Of a stretch of DNA of 64,000 nucleotides, positions 1-8,191 are shown one piece after another. The DNA is from Bradyrhizobium roseum (GTDB lineage: Bacteria > Pseudomonadota > Alphaproteobacteria > Rhizobiales > Xanthobacteraceae). Both the position numbers and the translations under genes were made by a program. Location of the stretch: the NCBI RefSeq assembly GCF_030413175.1, contig NZ_CP129212.1:4936450-5000449 (forward strand), in the 5' to 3' direction. How positions within the stretch are numbered: the first letter of the stretch is position 1; every line of letters starts with the position of its first letter. Below the pieces are notes generated by a model. It was not told where the DNA came from and made no database searches. It saw only the letters and a list, made by a program, of their open reading frames with translations.

Positions 1-1356
1 ATCGGCGTCCGCAACGTGCTGGTCGGCAAGACGCATATGGCGCCCGACCTCGAGGGCCTGAAGAATCTCGGCATCCCCCCAGATTCCATCATCGGCGTGC
101 ACGTCTCGGAATGCGGTTTTGAGCCCTATGAGCGCGACGACGGCCTGCACCCGACCGGCCGCCCGCGCCCGGCCTACGACAATTACCTGCGCAAACACGG
201 CTATGACGCGCCGAACCCGTGGGAGCACTGGGCCAATTCCGGCGCGGCCGACGACGGCTCCCTGCAGAACGGCTGGCTGTTGGTCCACGCCGACAAGGCC
301 GCGCGCGTGCCGGACGAGCATTCCGAAACGCCCTACATGACGCGGCGCGCGATGGAGTTCATCGCAGAGGCCCAGGACGACGGCCGGCCCTGGTGCCTGC
401 ATCTGTCCTACATCAAGCCGCACTGGCCCTATATCGCGCCGGAGCCCTACGCCAGCATGTTCGGGCCCGATGACGTCAAGCCCGCGATCCGCTCGCAGCA
501 GGAACGCGCCGACGCGCACCCGGTGTTCGCCGCCTACATGGACATGCGCTATTCCCGCAACATGTCGCGCGACGAGGCGCGCGAAAAGGTCATCCCGACC
601 TATATGGGCCTGATCAAGCAGATCGACGACCAGATGGGCGTCCTGATGCACTTCCTCGAAGCGCGCGGCCTGCTCGACAATACGATGGTCGTGTTCACGT
701 CGGACCATGGCGACTATCTCGGCGACCACTGGATGGGCGAAAAGGACCTGTTCCACGAGCAGTCGGCCAAAATCCCGCTGATTGTGATCGATCCCTCGCC
801 GGCCGCCGACGCCACGCGCGGCACCGTCAGCAACGCGCTGGTCGAGGCGATCGATCTGGCGCCGACCTTCCTCGACTATTTCGGCTCGACGCCGCCGGAC
901 CACATCCTCGAAGGCCGTTCGCTCCTGCCGCTGCTGCACGGCGGCAAGCCCGCCGACTGGCGCAAGGTGGTGTTCTCCGAATACGACTACGCCATGCAGG
1001 ATGTCCGCGTGATGCTGAACCAGCCGATCGAGCGCTGCCGGCTGTTCATGGTGTTCGACGGCCGCTGGAAATTCATCCACGCCTCCGGCTTCCGCCCGAT
1101 GCTCTACGATCTCGAAACCGATCCGCAGGAGTTTGTCGATCGCGGCGCTGATCCTGCGTGCGCCGATGTCGTCGCGCGGCTGCAGTCCGAACTGTTCGAC
1201 TGGGCGCTGCATCCGAAAATGCACATCACGACGCCGAACGCCAAGATCGCAGCCTATGCCGCCCAGCAATTGCAGGTGAAGAACGGCGTCCTGATCGGCA
1301 TCTGGGACGAGGCCGAACTCGGCGCGATCAGGGAGAAGATCGGGATGAAGCCTTGA
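1..1356 (+). CDS. Sulfatase / phosphonate monoester hydrolase family protein (5' end outside window)
   Basis: Alkaline-phosphatase-superfamily hydrolase, either an arylsulfatase or a phosphonate/phosphate monoester hydrolase. The frame is open from base 1, so the N-terminus and the formylglycine (Cys/Ser) motif lie outside the window; the GTG at 16 is only an internal codon. Visible family marks are HLSYIKPHWPY around residue 130 and the metal-site segment SDHGDYLGDHWMGEKDLFHEQS near residues 230-250, with the Asp-His pair and the Lys/His that follow. LYDLETDPQE, near residue 360, is the usual C-terminal signature. The downstream AraC gene is convergent, with a gap of only 3 bases. The substrate cannot be read from the sequence, and the split between sulfatase and phosphonate hydrolase is left open. 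Confidence 0.88.
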   Translation: MGVRNVLVGKTHMAPDLEGLKNLGIPPDSIIGVHVSECGFEPYERDDGLHPTGRPRPAYDNYLRKHGYDAPNPWEHWANSGAADDGSLQNGWLLVHADKAARVPDEHSETPYMTRRAMEFIAEAQDDGRPWCLHLSYIKPHWPYIAPEPYASMFGPDDVKPAIRSQQERADAHPVFAAYMDMRYSRNMSRDEAREKVIPTYMGLIKQIDDQMGVLMHFLEARGLLDNTMVVFTSDHGDYLGDHWMGEKDLFHEQSAKIPLIVIDPSPAADATRGTVSNALVEAIDLAPTFLDYFGSTPPDHILEGRSLLPLLHGGKPADWRKVVFSEYDYAMQDVRVMLNQPIERCRLFMVFDGRWKFIHASGFRPMLYDLETDPQEFVDRGADPACADVVARLQSELFDWALHPKMHITTPNAKIAAYAAQQLQVKNGVLIGIWDEAELGAIREKIGMKP

Positions 1357-1359
1357 TTG

Positions 1360-2337
1360 CTACTCCGACGATATCTGCGCCTGCCGCCAGGCGGCGGGCG
1401 GCGTTCCTACCATCCGGCGAAACGCGCGGTTGAAGGCGGCCTCGGAATCGTAGCCGACGGCTTCGGCCACGCGCGCGACCGGATCGCGGCCGGAAGCGAG
1501 CAGGCCGGCCGCGAGCTGCATGCGCCAGCGCGTCAGGTACTGCATCGGCGGCAGCCCGATCAGATGGGTGAAGCGCTGCGCGAGCGTCGACCGTGACAGG
1601 CCCACGGACTTCGCGAGTTCATCCAGCGTCCAGTCCGCAGCAGGGTTGCCGTGCAGAAGATTCAGCGCCTGACCGACGTGTCGGTCGCCGAGGCCGGCCA
1701 GCCAGCCGGTCTGTTCGGGGCCAAGCGCTTCGATATGGCACCGGATCGCCTCGACGAACAGCAACTCGCCCAGCCGGGCGAGGACGCCCTCTCCGCCGGT
1801 CCGGCGTTCCTCGGTTTCGGCCCTTGCGGCACGGATCAGGAAGGCCAGTCCCGAATTCTCGCGATAGGAACTTCGCCGCAGGTGCATGACCGCCGGCAGT
1901 GCCTCCAGCAGCGGATTGAAAGGACGCGCATCGCAGCCGAGAAATCCGCACAGAATGCGCGCGTCGGCAGGTCCGTTGTCACCGAACTGGATCCGATGGG
2001 GCAGCTGATCGGTCGTCGGCTGATGATAGTAGCTCATGTCAGGAATCGCCTGCATGCCCGGACCGCTGGAAAGCACATGGGCCGCGCCTTGCGGAAACGC
2101 GATGATGTCGCCGGCGTCGAGCCGCACGGATGGCTGATCGATCAGCCCGCCCCAGCAGCTGCCATCGATCACGACGTGATATTCGATGACATGCTGCGCT
2201 CCCGGCAGCACGGCGGAAGCGCAGGCAGCCGATGCCGGCGCCGCGGCGACCCATGGCGCGCGGACGTCGAGATGAAAGAACATTGCACTGCTGAGCCGTA
2301 CGGCGCGCAACACATCGGACAGGGCATCCGCCCCCAT
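1360..2337 (-). CDS. AraC-family transcriptional regulator with N-terminal cupin
   Basis: DNA-binding regulator of about 325 residues. The N-terminal half resembles the cupin sensor of AraC proteins (YHVVIDGSCWGGL and DAGDIIAFPQGAAHVL). The C-terminal 100 residues hold two helix-turn-helix units: LDELAKSVGLSRSTLAQRF and VARVAEAVGYDSEAAFNRAF, followed by the GTPPAAWR ending typical of the family. I place the start at the ATG at 2337, which has GGAG eight bases upstream; a GTG at 2367 is also in frame. It is divergent from the methyltransferase at 2462, which is the obvious candidate target, although this is inferred from position only. Confidence 0.9.
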   Translation of the reverse strand: MGADALSDVLRAVRLSSAMFFHLDVRAPWVAAAPASAACASAVLPGAQHVIEYHVVIDGSCWGGLIDQPSVRLDAGDIIAFPQGAAHVLSSGPGMQAIPDMSYYHQPTTDQLPHRIQFGDNGPADARILCGFLGCDARPFNPLLEALPAVMHLRRSSYRENSGLAFLIRAARAETEERRTGGEGVLARLGELLFVEAIRCHIEALGPEQTGWLAGLGDRHVGQALNLLHGNPAADWTLDELAKSVGLSRSTLAQRFTHLIGLPPMQYLTRWRMQLAAGLLASGRDPVARVAEAVGYDSEAAFNRAFRRMVGTPPAAWRQAQISSE

Positions 2338-2461
2338 CGTCGCAGCTCCAATCGGACGCTCGATCACGCTCTTCGGACGAACGGCAAAAAATAGGAATGA
2401 TTTAGACGCTCAGTCAAGCCATCCGGCAGTCTGGTCATTTGCCTCGCCCGCGCAAGGACCT

Positions 2462-3562
2462 ATGTCCGGCGCAGCAATGGAGGCTGCAATGAACATGATG
2501 GTGAGAGAACTGAACCAGCAGAAGCTGGAAGACTTCGTGACGCGGATGCTGGGTGACCTGGGCGCCGCCATGATTGCGCCGCTGGTGCGCATCGGCGACG
2601 AACTCGGGCTGTACAGCGCGCTTGCCGGAGCGGGACCGGTGACGCCGCAACAACTGGCGCGCCGTACCGGGACGGTCGAACGCATGGTGCGCGAATGGCT
2701 CAGCGCCCACGCCGCCGCGGGCTATCTGGACTATGACGTTTCGAGCGAGCGCTTTTCGATGAATCCCGAGCAGGCCATGGTGTTCGGAAACCCGGACAGC
2801 CCGGTCTACATGCTCGGCTCGTTCGAGGTTTGCCAGGCCGTGATGATCGACCAGCCCAAGGTGAGCAAGGCGTTCCGCAATGGCGGTGCCGCCGGTTATC
2901 ACGAGCGGTGCAGCTGCCTGTTCAGCGGAATGTCACGCTTCTTCGCCGTGAGCTACAAGGCTCACCTGGTGCAGGAATGGCTTCCGGCCCTCGACGGCGT
3001 CGTCGACAAGCTGAAGCGCGGCGCGCGGGTTGCCGATATCGGCTGCGGTCATGGCGCCTCGACCATCCTGATGGCGGAAGCGTTCGAGAACTCCACGTTC
3101 TGGGGCGTCGACAACCACGCGGATTCGATCGCCTGCGCCCGCGACGCGGCGGAGCGCGGTGGTGTGGCGGCGAGAACGAGGTTTGATGTCGCAACCGCCA
3201 AGGATTTCACGGGCGGCGACTTCGACCTGATCTGCTGCTTCGATGCGCTGCACGACCTTGGCGATCCCGTCGGGGCGGCGCGGCGGATATTGCAGGCGCT
3301 GACGCCCGACGGCACCTTCATGGCCGTGGAGCCGCGCGCCGGCGACAGGCTGGAGGACAATATCAATCCGGTCGGCCGCCTCTATTATGCCGGCTCCACC
3401 ATGATCTGCACGCCGGTTTCCCTGGCGCAGGAGGTCGGGCTCGCGCTCGGCGGGCAGGCCGGGCCAAAACGGCTCGATATGGTTCTGCGCGACGCCGGCT
3501 TTGGCCGCGTCCGGATCGCCGCCGAGACGCCCTTCAACATCGTGCTCGAAGCACGGCGGTGA
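2462..3562 (+). CDS. SAM-dependent methyltransferase with N-terminal winged helix (Rv2258c-like)
   Basis: Protein of about 366 residues. Its N-terminus reads as a winged-helix module of the type found ahead of some class I methyltransferases (LGLYSALAGAGPVTPQQLARRTG). The SAM-binding glycine motif is ADIGCGHGAST at about residue 193, followed by the acidic strand WGVDNH and by ICCFDALHDLGDP as the post-I motif. Several in-frame ATGs lie near the start (2462, 2477, 2489). The one at 2489 has GGAGG five bases upstream and the one at 2462 has AAGGA, so the exact start is uncertain. It is divergent from the cupin-AraC regulator. The methyl acceptor is unknown. Confidence 0.88.
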   Translation: MSGAAMEAAMNMMVRELNQQKLEDFVTRMLGDLGAAMIAPLVRIGDELGLYSALAGAGPVTPQQLARRTGTVERMVREWLSAHAAAGYLDYDVSSERFSMNPEQAMVFGNPDSPVYMLGSFEVCQAVMIDQPKVSKAFRNGGAAGYHERCSCLFSGMSRFFAVSYKAHLVQEWLPALDGVVDKLKRGARVADIGCGHGASTILMAEAFENSTFWGVDNHADSIACARDAAERGGVAARTRFDVATAKDFTGGDFDLICCFDALHDLGDPVGAARRILQALTPDGTFMAVEPRAGDRLEDNINPVGRLYYAGSTMICTPVSLAQEVGLALGGQAGPKRLDMVLRDAGFGRVRIAAETPFNIVLEARR

Positions 3563-3633
3563 GGTCAAACGGCGCTGCACCCTTTTGTGAGTCACGAGCA
3601 GCCAATGCTCGCCTTTGGCAAGGATATCTTTTC

Positions 3634-3837
3634 ATGACGCAGACATTTCAAGCAAAGCAAGGCAAACGGGAGCCTGGCCAGGCCGGCTGGATCCTCGATT
3701 ATTGGGTCGCCTGTTCGATCGCAGCGGTGGCGCGCGCCATCCGGCACCACCGCGCCAAGCGCCCGCACGAAGCATGCCGCGATCTCCCCTGCAGCTACGC
3801 CGCATGTTGTGGCGCCAGCGCCGATGCTAGTTCGTGA
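3634..3837 (+). CDS. Small hypothetical protein
   Basis: Open frame of 67 codons beginning at an ATG with AGGATA about ten bases upstream. The predicted product has a short hydrophobic middle (WILDYWVACSIAAVARAI) and a Cys-containing basic tail. It overlaps the end of the convergent tctC-type gene by 11 bases. I recognise no family. Rhizobial genomes have many small proteins of this general look, but coding status here rests only on the start context and frame length. Confidence 0.35.
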   Translation: MTQTFQAKQGKREPGQAGWILDYWVACSIAAVARAIRHHRAKRPHEACRDLPCSYAACCGASADASS

Positions 3838-4801
3838 TCTTGTATCCCGTCGCCTGCACGATCGGCTGCCAGAACGCGGTGTTGGCGGCGAGCTCTTTCG
3901 TCAGGCCTTCGGGCGTCGAGCCGACCGGGATCAGGCCGATCGCCGCGAGCTTTTCCTTCACCTCGGGCTTGGCGAGCGCGGCAGCCGCCGCCTCGCTCAG
4001 CTTCTTGGCAAAATCCACCGGCGCGCCGGCCGGCAGCCACATGCCGTACCAGGCGTCCGCCACCAGGTCGACGCCGCTCTCCTTCAGGGTCGGCGCCTCG
4101 GGGAGGAACGGCGAACGCTGCGCGCTGCCGATCGCGAGAATCCGGACGTTGCCGGCGCGATGCTGCGGGATGGCGTCGGTCAGCGTGGAAATCGCAAACG
4201 GCATATGGCCGCCGACGAGGTCGTTGACGATCGGCGCGCCGCCGCGATAGGCGACGCGGGTCAGCTTGATACCCAGCGCCTGCTCCAGGCGCGAGCCGGT
4301 GAAGTGCGGAATGGTGCCGTTGCTGGGCACGCCAAAGGTGGCCTGGTCCGGATTGGCCTTCAGCCAGGCGACGAATTGCTTGAAATCCTTCACCTCGGCA
4401 GGAACAGCCTTGCCGATGAAGACGCAGAACTCGAACCGCGTGAGCTGACTGACCGGCACGAAGTCTTTTGCCGCGTCGAAACTCGGCGTCGTCTCGACCA
4501 TCGGCAGCAGGTACATCGTCGGCCCCGTGGTGACCAGGATGGTGGCGCCATCGGGGTTGGCCCCCTTCACCGCCTTGATGCCGATCAGCCCGTCGCCGCC
4601 GGTGCGGTTCTCGACGATGACGTTGCGATCGAGCAATGGCCCGATGTGCTGCGCCAGCAGGCGGCACAGTGCGTCGCCGCCGCCGCCGGCCGCAAAGGGG
4701 AAGATGATTTTTGTCAGCGGGCCCGATTGTGCCAGCGCCCGGCCCGCCCATCCGGTCAATGCCGTTGCGGTGCTTCCGGCCAGAAAATCGCGGCGTTTCA
4801 T
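3827..4801 (-). CDS. Tripartite tricarboxylate transporter substrate-binding protein (TctC/Bug family)
   Basis: Periplasmic binding protein of 324 residues, the normal length for the Bug/TctC family. It begins with a twin-arginine-type signal (MKRRDFLAGS, cleavage after ALAQ). It then shows the family landmarks: IIFPFAAGGGGDALCR near residue 33, IVENRTGGDG near 62, a GVPSNGTIPHF loop, and VAYRGGAPIVNDLVGGH. Family members bind organic acids for the TctAB permease. No tctA or tctB is next to it, so this is one of the many orphan Bug proteins and its ligand is unknown. A small open frame converges on its 3' end. Confidence 0.93.
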   Translation of the reverse strand: MKRRDFLAGSTATALTGWAGRALAQSGPLTKIIFPFAAGGGGDALCRLLAQHIGPLLDRNVIVENRTGGDGLIGIKAVKGANPDGATILVTTGPTMYLLPMVETTPSFDAAKDFVPVSQLTRFEFCVFIGKAVPAEVKDFKQFVAWLKANPDQATFGVPSNGTIPHFTGSRLEQALGIKLTRVAYRGGAPIVNDLVGGHMPFAISTLTDAIPQHRAGNVRILAIGSAQRSPFLPEAPTLKESGVDLVADAWYGMWLPAGAPVDFAKKLSEAAAAALAKPEVKEKLAAIGLIPVGSTPEGLTKELAANTAFWQPIVQATGYKITN

Positions 4802-4859
4802 CCCGTCTCCTCCAACCTTATGGTTATATTTGTAGATCAGCCCGCCAACGCCACCGGCG

Positions 4860-5555
4860 TCAGGCCAGCGCCGTTTCGGCCACCGTCATAACCCCGATCG
4901 CAATAGTGGCAAGCCCCACTGCGCCCTGCAGGCCGCGATTGGCCCAGGTGAGCCGGCGCGCGGAGACCGCGAGCGGCACCGCGATCACCGTCGACAGCGC
5001 GCCCATGCCGATCATCGAGCCGACGCCGAACAGCGCGACGTAGCCCAGGCTGGCCACCGGGCCGGATGCCTGTGCGACCGCCAACACCAGCAGCGCCGCC
5101 GAGCCGGCCATGCCGTGCATCAGGCCGACCAGCAGCGTGCGCCAGCGGAAGCCATGGTCATGCGCATGCGCGGTGCGCTGATGCGGGGCGGTTTCGCCGG
5201 CATGGCTGTGGGCGTGGAAGTGCACCGTGCCGTCGCCATGGCCGTGCCGATGGAAATGCACCCGGTCGCGCCACAGCCGCCATAGCACATGGGCGCCGAG
5301 TCCGATCAGCATGATTCCAACCGCGGTCTCGATCGGGCGGGCCACGCTTTCGGGAATCGCGTGGCCGAGCAGGATGGCGGCGCCGGCGAACACGAACAGC
5401 GTCAGCGTATGGCCGAGGCCCCAGGTCAGCCCGTGCTTGACGATGTCGAGGACGTGGCTGCGGCGCGCGGCGATGCTGGATACGGCGGCGATATGGTCGG
5501 CCTCGAGCGCATGCTGCATGCCCAGCAAAAACCCCAGCCCAAGAATTCCGAACAT
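4860..5555 (-). CDS. UreH/NiCoT-like nickel or cobalt transporter
   Basis: Integral membrane protein of 231 residues. The first helix carries HALEADHIAAV, matching the HxxxxDH metal-recognition signature of nickel/cobalt permeases. The middle contains a cytoplasmic-type loop with many histidines (roughly residues 95-135: HFHRHGHGDG, HFHAHSHAG, HAHDHG), as expected for a metal-handling loop. A second helix pair starts at TLLVGLMHGMAGSAALLVLA. The length and layout fit the UreH-like subgroup rather than the longer HoxN type. No urease or hydrogenase genes are in the window, so the direction of transport and the metal are undecided. Confidence 0.85.
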   Translation of the reverse strand: MFGILGLGFLLGMQHALEADHIAAVSSIAARRSHVLDIVKHGLTWGLGHTLTLFVFAGAAILLGHAIPESVARPIETAVGIMLIGLGAHVLWRLWRDRVHFHRHGHGDGTVHFHAHSHAGETAPHQRTAHAHDHGFRWRTLLVGLMHGMAGSAALLVLAVAQASGPVASLGYVALFGVGSMIGMGALSTVIAVPLAVSARRLTWANRGLQGAVGLATIAIGVMTVAETALA

Positions 5556-5611
5556 ACGCCCCCTACTTCGCTCTGTACCTGGTCGGATACCAGCCGGAAG
5601 CCCCGGTCAGG

Positions 5612-5960
5612 TCAAGGCTTCATCAGACGGGCTTTTGATCGACGCCCGGAGCGGCGGTCGGCCCGCCCATGATCCAGCGCGGTGCGCATCATCGCGCCGT
5701 TGGCGGCAGGGTTGGTGAAGCCATGCAGCGTGTTGCCGCAGGCGATGGCATGCCGGTCCCCGACCCCGCCGGTTCGCAACTCTGTCTCAAAATCGACGAC
5801 CGGTCGCGGTGGCGCCGGCGGATCGTCGACACCGGTACAGACCAGCACGCTGGCCTTGTACCGCGCACCCGAATTCGGTCGGTTCGGCGCGTCGGCCACC
5901 GATCAGCTTGCTACCTCCTGCAGATGGGCAGCGGCCTCGCCGGCCGCTCGCATCACGTCG
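5612..5960 (-). pseudogene. Remnant of a dienelactone hydrolase gene
   Basis: The minus strand, read between about 5900 and 5640, gives a recognisable C-terminal part of a dienelactone hydrolase-family protein: ARYKASVLVCTGVDDP (strand before the catalytic Asp), a VVDFETELRTGGV helix, LHGFTNPAANG with the catalytic His, and ADRRS. Upstream in the same frame, DVMRAAGEAAAHLQEVAS runs into a TGA stop. The N-terminal half with the nucleophile elbow is missing, and the C-terminus after RRS departs from the family. I read it as a decayed gene. A real short protein is possible but unlikely, because the enzyme core is gone. Confidence 0.6.
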
Positions 5961-6042
5961 GTTTGACCCCTCTGAAAGGGCCGTGCCGGAACGATCATCA
6001 AAGCGAGTGCTTAGCGTGGCGCATCTACATTGGAGTCCTGCA

Positions 6043-6459
6043 ATGACCAAATCGAACCTGCTCGCCGCCGCGGCGGTCCTGGCATCCGCGCTCGCCGGTC
6101 CTGCCATGGCGCAAGAAGTCGTCACCAATCCGGGCTATTGCGCACAATTCTATCCGAACGCCAATTGCCAGAACCGGGGACCCGGGAGCCCCTACACCGG
6201 CAGCTATCAGCGTCAGGTCTATCGCGATGCGGCTGATCAGGGCCGTGCCTGGCACAACAGCTACAACCGCTGGGACGGTAACGACGGCTTCTGGCCGGGC
6301 CATGTCGCGGCCGGCGTCGTCGGCGGCGCGGTCGGCACGGCGGCTGCGATCGCCACCTCGCCGTTCGGTGGCAACGAATATGCCCGCCGCAACGGGTTCG
6401 TCTGCGTTCCCGGCACGGTGTTCCGCGGCGAGGACGGCCGGCAGCATCTCTGCCAATAG
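6043..6459 (+). CDS. Small exported protein of unknown function
   Basis: 138 residues with a clear Sec signal peptide (MTKSNLLAAAAVLASALAGPAMAQ). The mature part has four cysteines, one pair early (YCAQF and NCQNR) and one late (FVCVPG and HLCQ). It also has a Tyr/Asn-rich stretch and a glycine/alanine hydrophobic segment (VAAGVVGGAVGTAAAIA). The ATG at 6043 follows TGGAG at the normal distance. A strong intrinsic terminator lies 25 bases after the stop, so it is probably a monocistronic unit. I recognise the general type (small rhizobial periplasmic proteins) but no named family. Confidence 0.8.
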   Translation: MTKSNLLAAAAVLASALAGPAMAQEVVTNPGYCAQFYPNANCQNRGPGSPYTGSYQRQVYRDAADQGRAWHNSYNRWDGNDGFWPGHVAAGVVGGAVGTAAAIATSPFGGNEYARRNGFVCVPGTVFRGEDGRQHLCQ

Positions 6460-6482
6460 GCGCATTGCGAATCGCGTTCGGG

Positions 6483-6510
6483 AAAAGGCGGCTGCAAGGG
6501 CCGCCTTTTT
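6483..6510 (+). terminator. Intrinsic terminator after the small exported protein
   Basis: A ten-base-pair stem (AAAAGGCGGC pairing with GCCGCCTTTT), a seven-base loop and a closing T run. It lies directly downstream of the gene ending at 6459 and ahead of tRNA-Thr. Confidence 0.85.
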
Positions 6511-6634
6511 CATGCGGGAGCGGTGAAAGCGGCGGCTTGGGTTCTGGCCCTTGGCGGCCAAGTCTGATATTCGAGCCGCCGAAGCCCGGATCGCGCGGCG
6601 GGACGTTGTCCTCCCGCCCCGGCCACTTCGAATC

Positions 6635-6709
6635 GCCGGTTTAGCTCAGCGGTAGAGCAGCGGTTTTGTAAACCGAAGGTCGGGAGTTCAATCCTCTCAA
6701 CCGGCACCA
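6635..6709 (+). tRNA. tRNA-Thr (anticodon TGT)
   Basis: Complete 75-base tRNA with the acceptor stem GCCGGTT/AACCGGC and an encoded CCA. D-loop (GCTCAGCGGTAGAGC), anticodon loop TTTGTAA with TGT, and T-arm CGGGAGTTCAATCCTCTC are all present. Its 3' 43 bases are repeated exactly at 10342-10384, which marks it as the attachment site of the island that follows; the tRNA itself remains intact. Confidence 0.96.
6667..6709 (+). repeat. attL-type direct repeat (3' end of tRNA-Thr)
   Basis: 43 bases running from the anticodon TGT to the terminal CCA. They are identical to 10342-10384; flanking bases differ on both sides (TTT versus CTC before, C versus T after), which fixes the repeat length. Confidence 0.92.
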
Positions 6710-6821
6710 CAAACACCCCTTAAATTACAGCACTTTTCCCTCCTTTCGAGCTGCGGCGAACGCGGCGAGAACGGCGGAAACAGCGGTCTTATCAGTCCCA
6801 AATTCAGGATTATTTGACGAC

Positions 6822-7055
6822 GTGGTGACGAACCTGAATCCGACAAGCGGCAGGCCGATCGTCTATATGCTGGACCTTGTCGGCCGCCATAGGAGTGAAC
6901 TGATCCGACTGCAGACGGCCCTAGAAACCATGAGCACGACGATCCCGATACTACCAGGTCGGATCAGCGAAGCGGTCGCGGACGTTGCTCGACCACCGAG
7001 CCTGAAGCCGCGGGGCTGGCGGCCGCCCAACGATGACTATGAGGTCCCGTTCTGA
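6822..7055 (+). CDS. Small hypothetical protein in the island
   Basis: An open frame from a GTG at 6822, with the frame open further upstream, giving about 77 residues. It includes a helical centre (LVGRHRSELIRLQTALETM) and a Pro-rich tail ending NDDYEVPF. It stops eight bases short of the convergent fic stop. No Shine-Dalgarno sequence decides the start, and no family is recognised. It may be a decayed gene end rather than a complete gene. Confidence 0.4.
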   Translation: MVTNLNPTSGRPIVYMLDLVGRHRSELIRLQTALETMSTTIPILPGRISEAVADVARPPSLKPRGWRPPNDDYEVPF

Positions 7056-7063
7056 TTCCGCCT

Positions 7064-7660
7064 CTAGTCGGCGTCCCGCAGCTGGGCCTCTAGCAATCGA
7101 GCCAAGTAAGCTTCGAGCTCGGAAAAGTCCAAATTTCCCTCGTGCCAAGCCCGGTCCGCCGCGCGGAGGCCGTCGACATATCCGCGCCGATCTTCGCGAA
7201 TACGTTCAGGGACTATCTTCTTGCCCGGCAACAATCCGCCAGATTTTGTGCAAAGCAAGTAGTAGCAAGTAGCGCGGGCCGTTCTACCATTGCCCTCAAT
7301 AAACGGGTGGATCCAATTCAACCGCCACAGGCCATAGGCCGCCATTTCCGTGGCACTCCAATTGAACCAGTTTTCGTGGATCGTCGAAATGAACCGATCC
7401 ATTAACTCGGGCACATCTTTGAAGTGGGGCGGCAGATGGTTGCCTACGTATATGGGCTCCTCTCGAAATCGGCCGCCGAATTGGGATATATTGGCGACTG
7501 CGACATGATTGAGCGACCAAAGAGTGAATTTGTCGAAGGCAGTGTGGCCCTGCTTTAGTCCGATTTCGACGCAATTCGTCAGAAGATCGTATTGCCGGAA
7601 CAGGTTCTTCTCCTGCACCAGATCGTATAGCTCTCGGTCGTCACCTTCCGATACGATCAT
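7064..7660 (-). CDS. Fic-domain protein (AMP transferase family)
   Basis: 198-residue protein with an intact Fic core. The catalytic motif HPFIEGNGRTAR (His at about residue 118) matches HPFx[DE]GNGR, which supports nucleotidyl transfer (AMPylation) to a hydroxyl side chain of a target protein. The upstream segment PIYVGNHLPPHFKDVPELMDRF fits the Fic flap and first helices. I do not see the usual inhibitory motif ([ST]xxxE[GN]) in the N- or C-terminus, so any control would come from a partner. The ATG at 7660 has no Shine-Dalgarno sequence; the T run of a terminator hairpin (7663-7686) ends just before it. The small gene at 7695-7910 lies directly upstream on the same strand and is the candidate partner. 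Confidence 0.9.
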   Translation of the reverse strand: MIVSEGDDRELYDLVQEKNLFRQYDLLTNCVEIGLKQGHTAFDKFTLWSLNHVAVANISQFGGRFREEPIYVGNHLPPHFKDVPELMDRFISTIHENWFNWSATEMAAYGLWRLNWIHPFIEGNGRTARATCYYLLCTKSGGLLPGKKIVPERIREDRRGYVDGLRAADRAWHEGNLDFSELEAYLARLLEAQLRDAD

Positions 7661-7662
7661 AC

Positions 7663-7686
7663 AAAAAGAGCCCGCTCAGCGGGCTC
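7663..7686 (-). terminator. Hairpin with U tract between the small ORF and fic
   Basis: On the minus strand, GAGCCCG pairs with CGGGCTC around a short loop and is followed by TTTTTG, then immediately by the fic ATG. It has every mark of an intrinsic terminator placed between two same-strand genes, so fic would be expressed only by read-through. Confidence 0.8.
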
Positions 7687-7694
7687 TCCCTTGC

Positions 7695-7910
7695 TCACTT
7701 GACAGTGGTCCGCATTAGGATGCTGCCGGCTGCCTTAGTGGCCGTTTCCTTGGTAATACCGGAATGCTCCGGTGCGTTCCCATACGCAAAGCTGATGCGC
7801 TGTTGAAACAACTGCTCATTCGTCACGCCGGTTTCCCGGGCCTGTTGCAGAAGGCGGTCAAGTTCCGGGCGCGCGGGAGCCTGTTTTAGTGCCGATTTTC
7901 TGATAGCCAT
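7695..7910 (-). CDS. Small protein upstream of fic; candidate antitoxin
   Basis: 71 residues starting MAIRKSALKQ at 7910, with GGGAGA at a good distance upstream. The core LDRLLQQARETGVTNEQLFQQRISFAYGNAPEHSGITKETATKAAG reads as two helices joined by a conserved-looking RISFAYGN segment. I believe I have seen the RxSFAYGN pattern in short proteins beside toxin genes, but could not check this. It precedes fic on the same strand, separated only by a terminator hairpin. The candidate role is a Fic inhibitor (antitoxin). The classic Fic inhibitory motif is not obvious, so this role is inferred from position. Confidence 0.7.
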   Translation of the reverse strand: MAIRKSALKQAPARPELDRLLQQARETGVTNEQLFQQRISFAYGNAPEHSGITKETATKAAGSILMRTTVK

Positions 7911-8191
7911 TTTTGGTTCTCCCGAGTTTCGTGGGCCAAGATACCTTAGCCATTTCTTAAGAAGGTATAACGACCACCCCCCGTAGAACAGCGGGGATAG
8001 AAAATATTTCCAATCGGCGGCGTACCAGATTCGCTTGGGAAATTGGCGGGTCGGCAACACCGAACCGTGAATTGTGGGCCGGTGTCCCAAAAGTGTCACG
8101 TACGGCAACCCGCCGCTAAAGACGCACACAATCGCGTGCACTCGTCCCGATATTTTTTCTTTGTTCGCTCACCGCCCCCGTTCGACGGCGA

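Noticed and set aside
6510..6716. Minus-strand frame giving PVERIELPTFGLQ
   Set aside because: This peptide is a well-known artefact of reading a tRNA 3' end in antisense; it overlaps tRNA-Thr.
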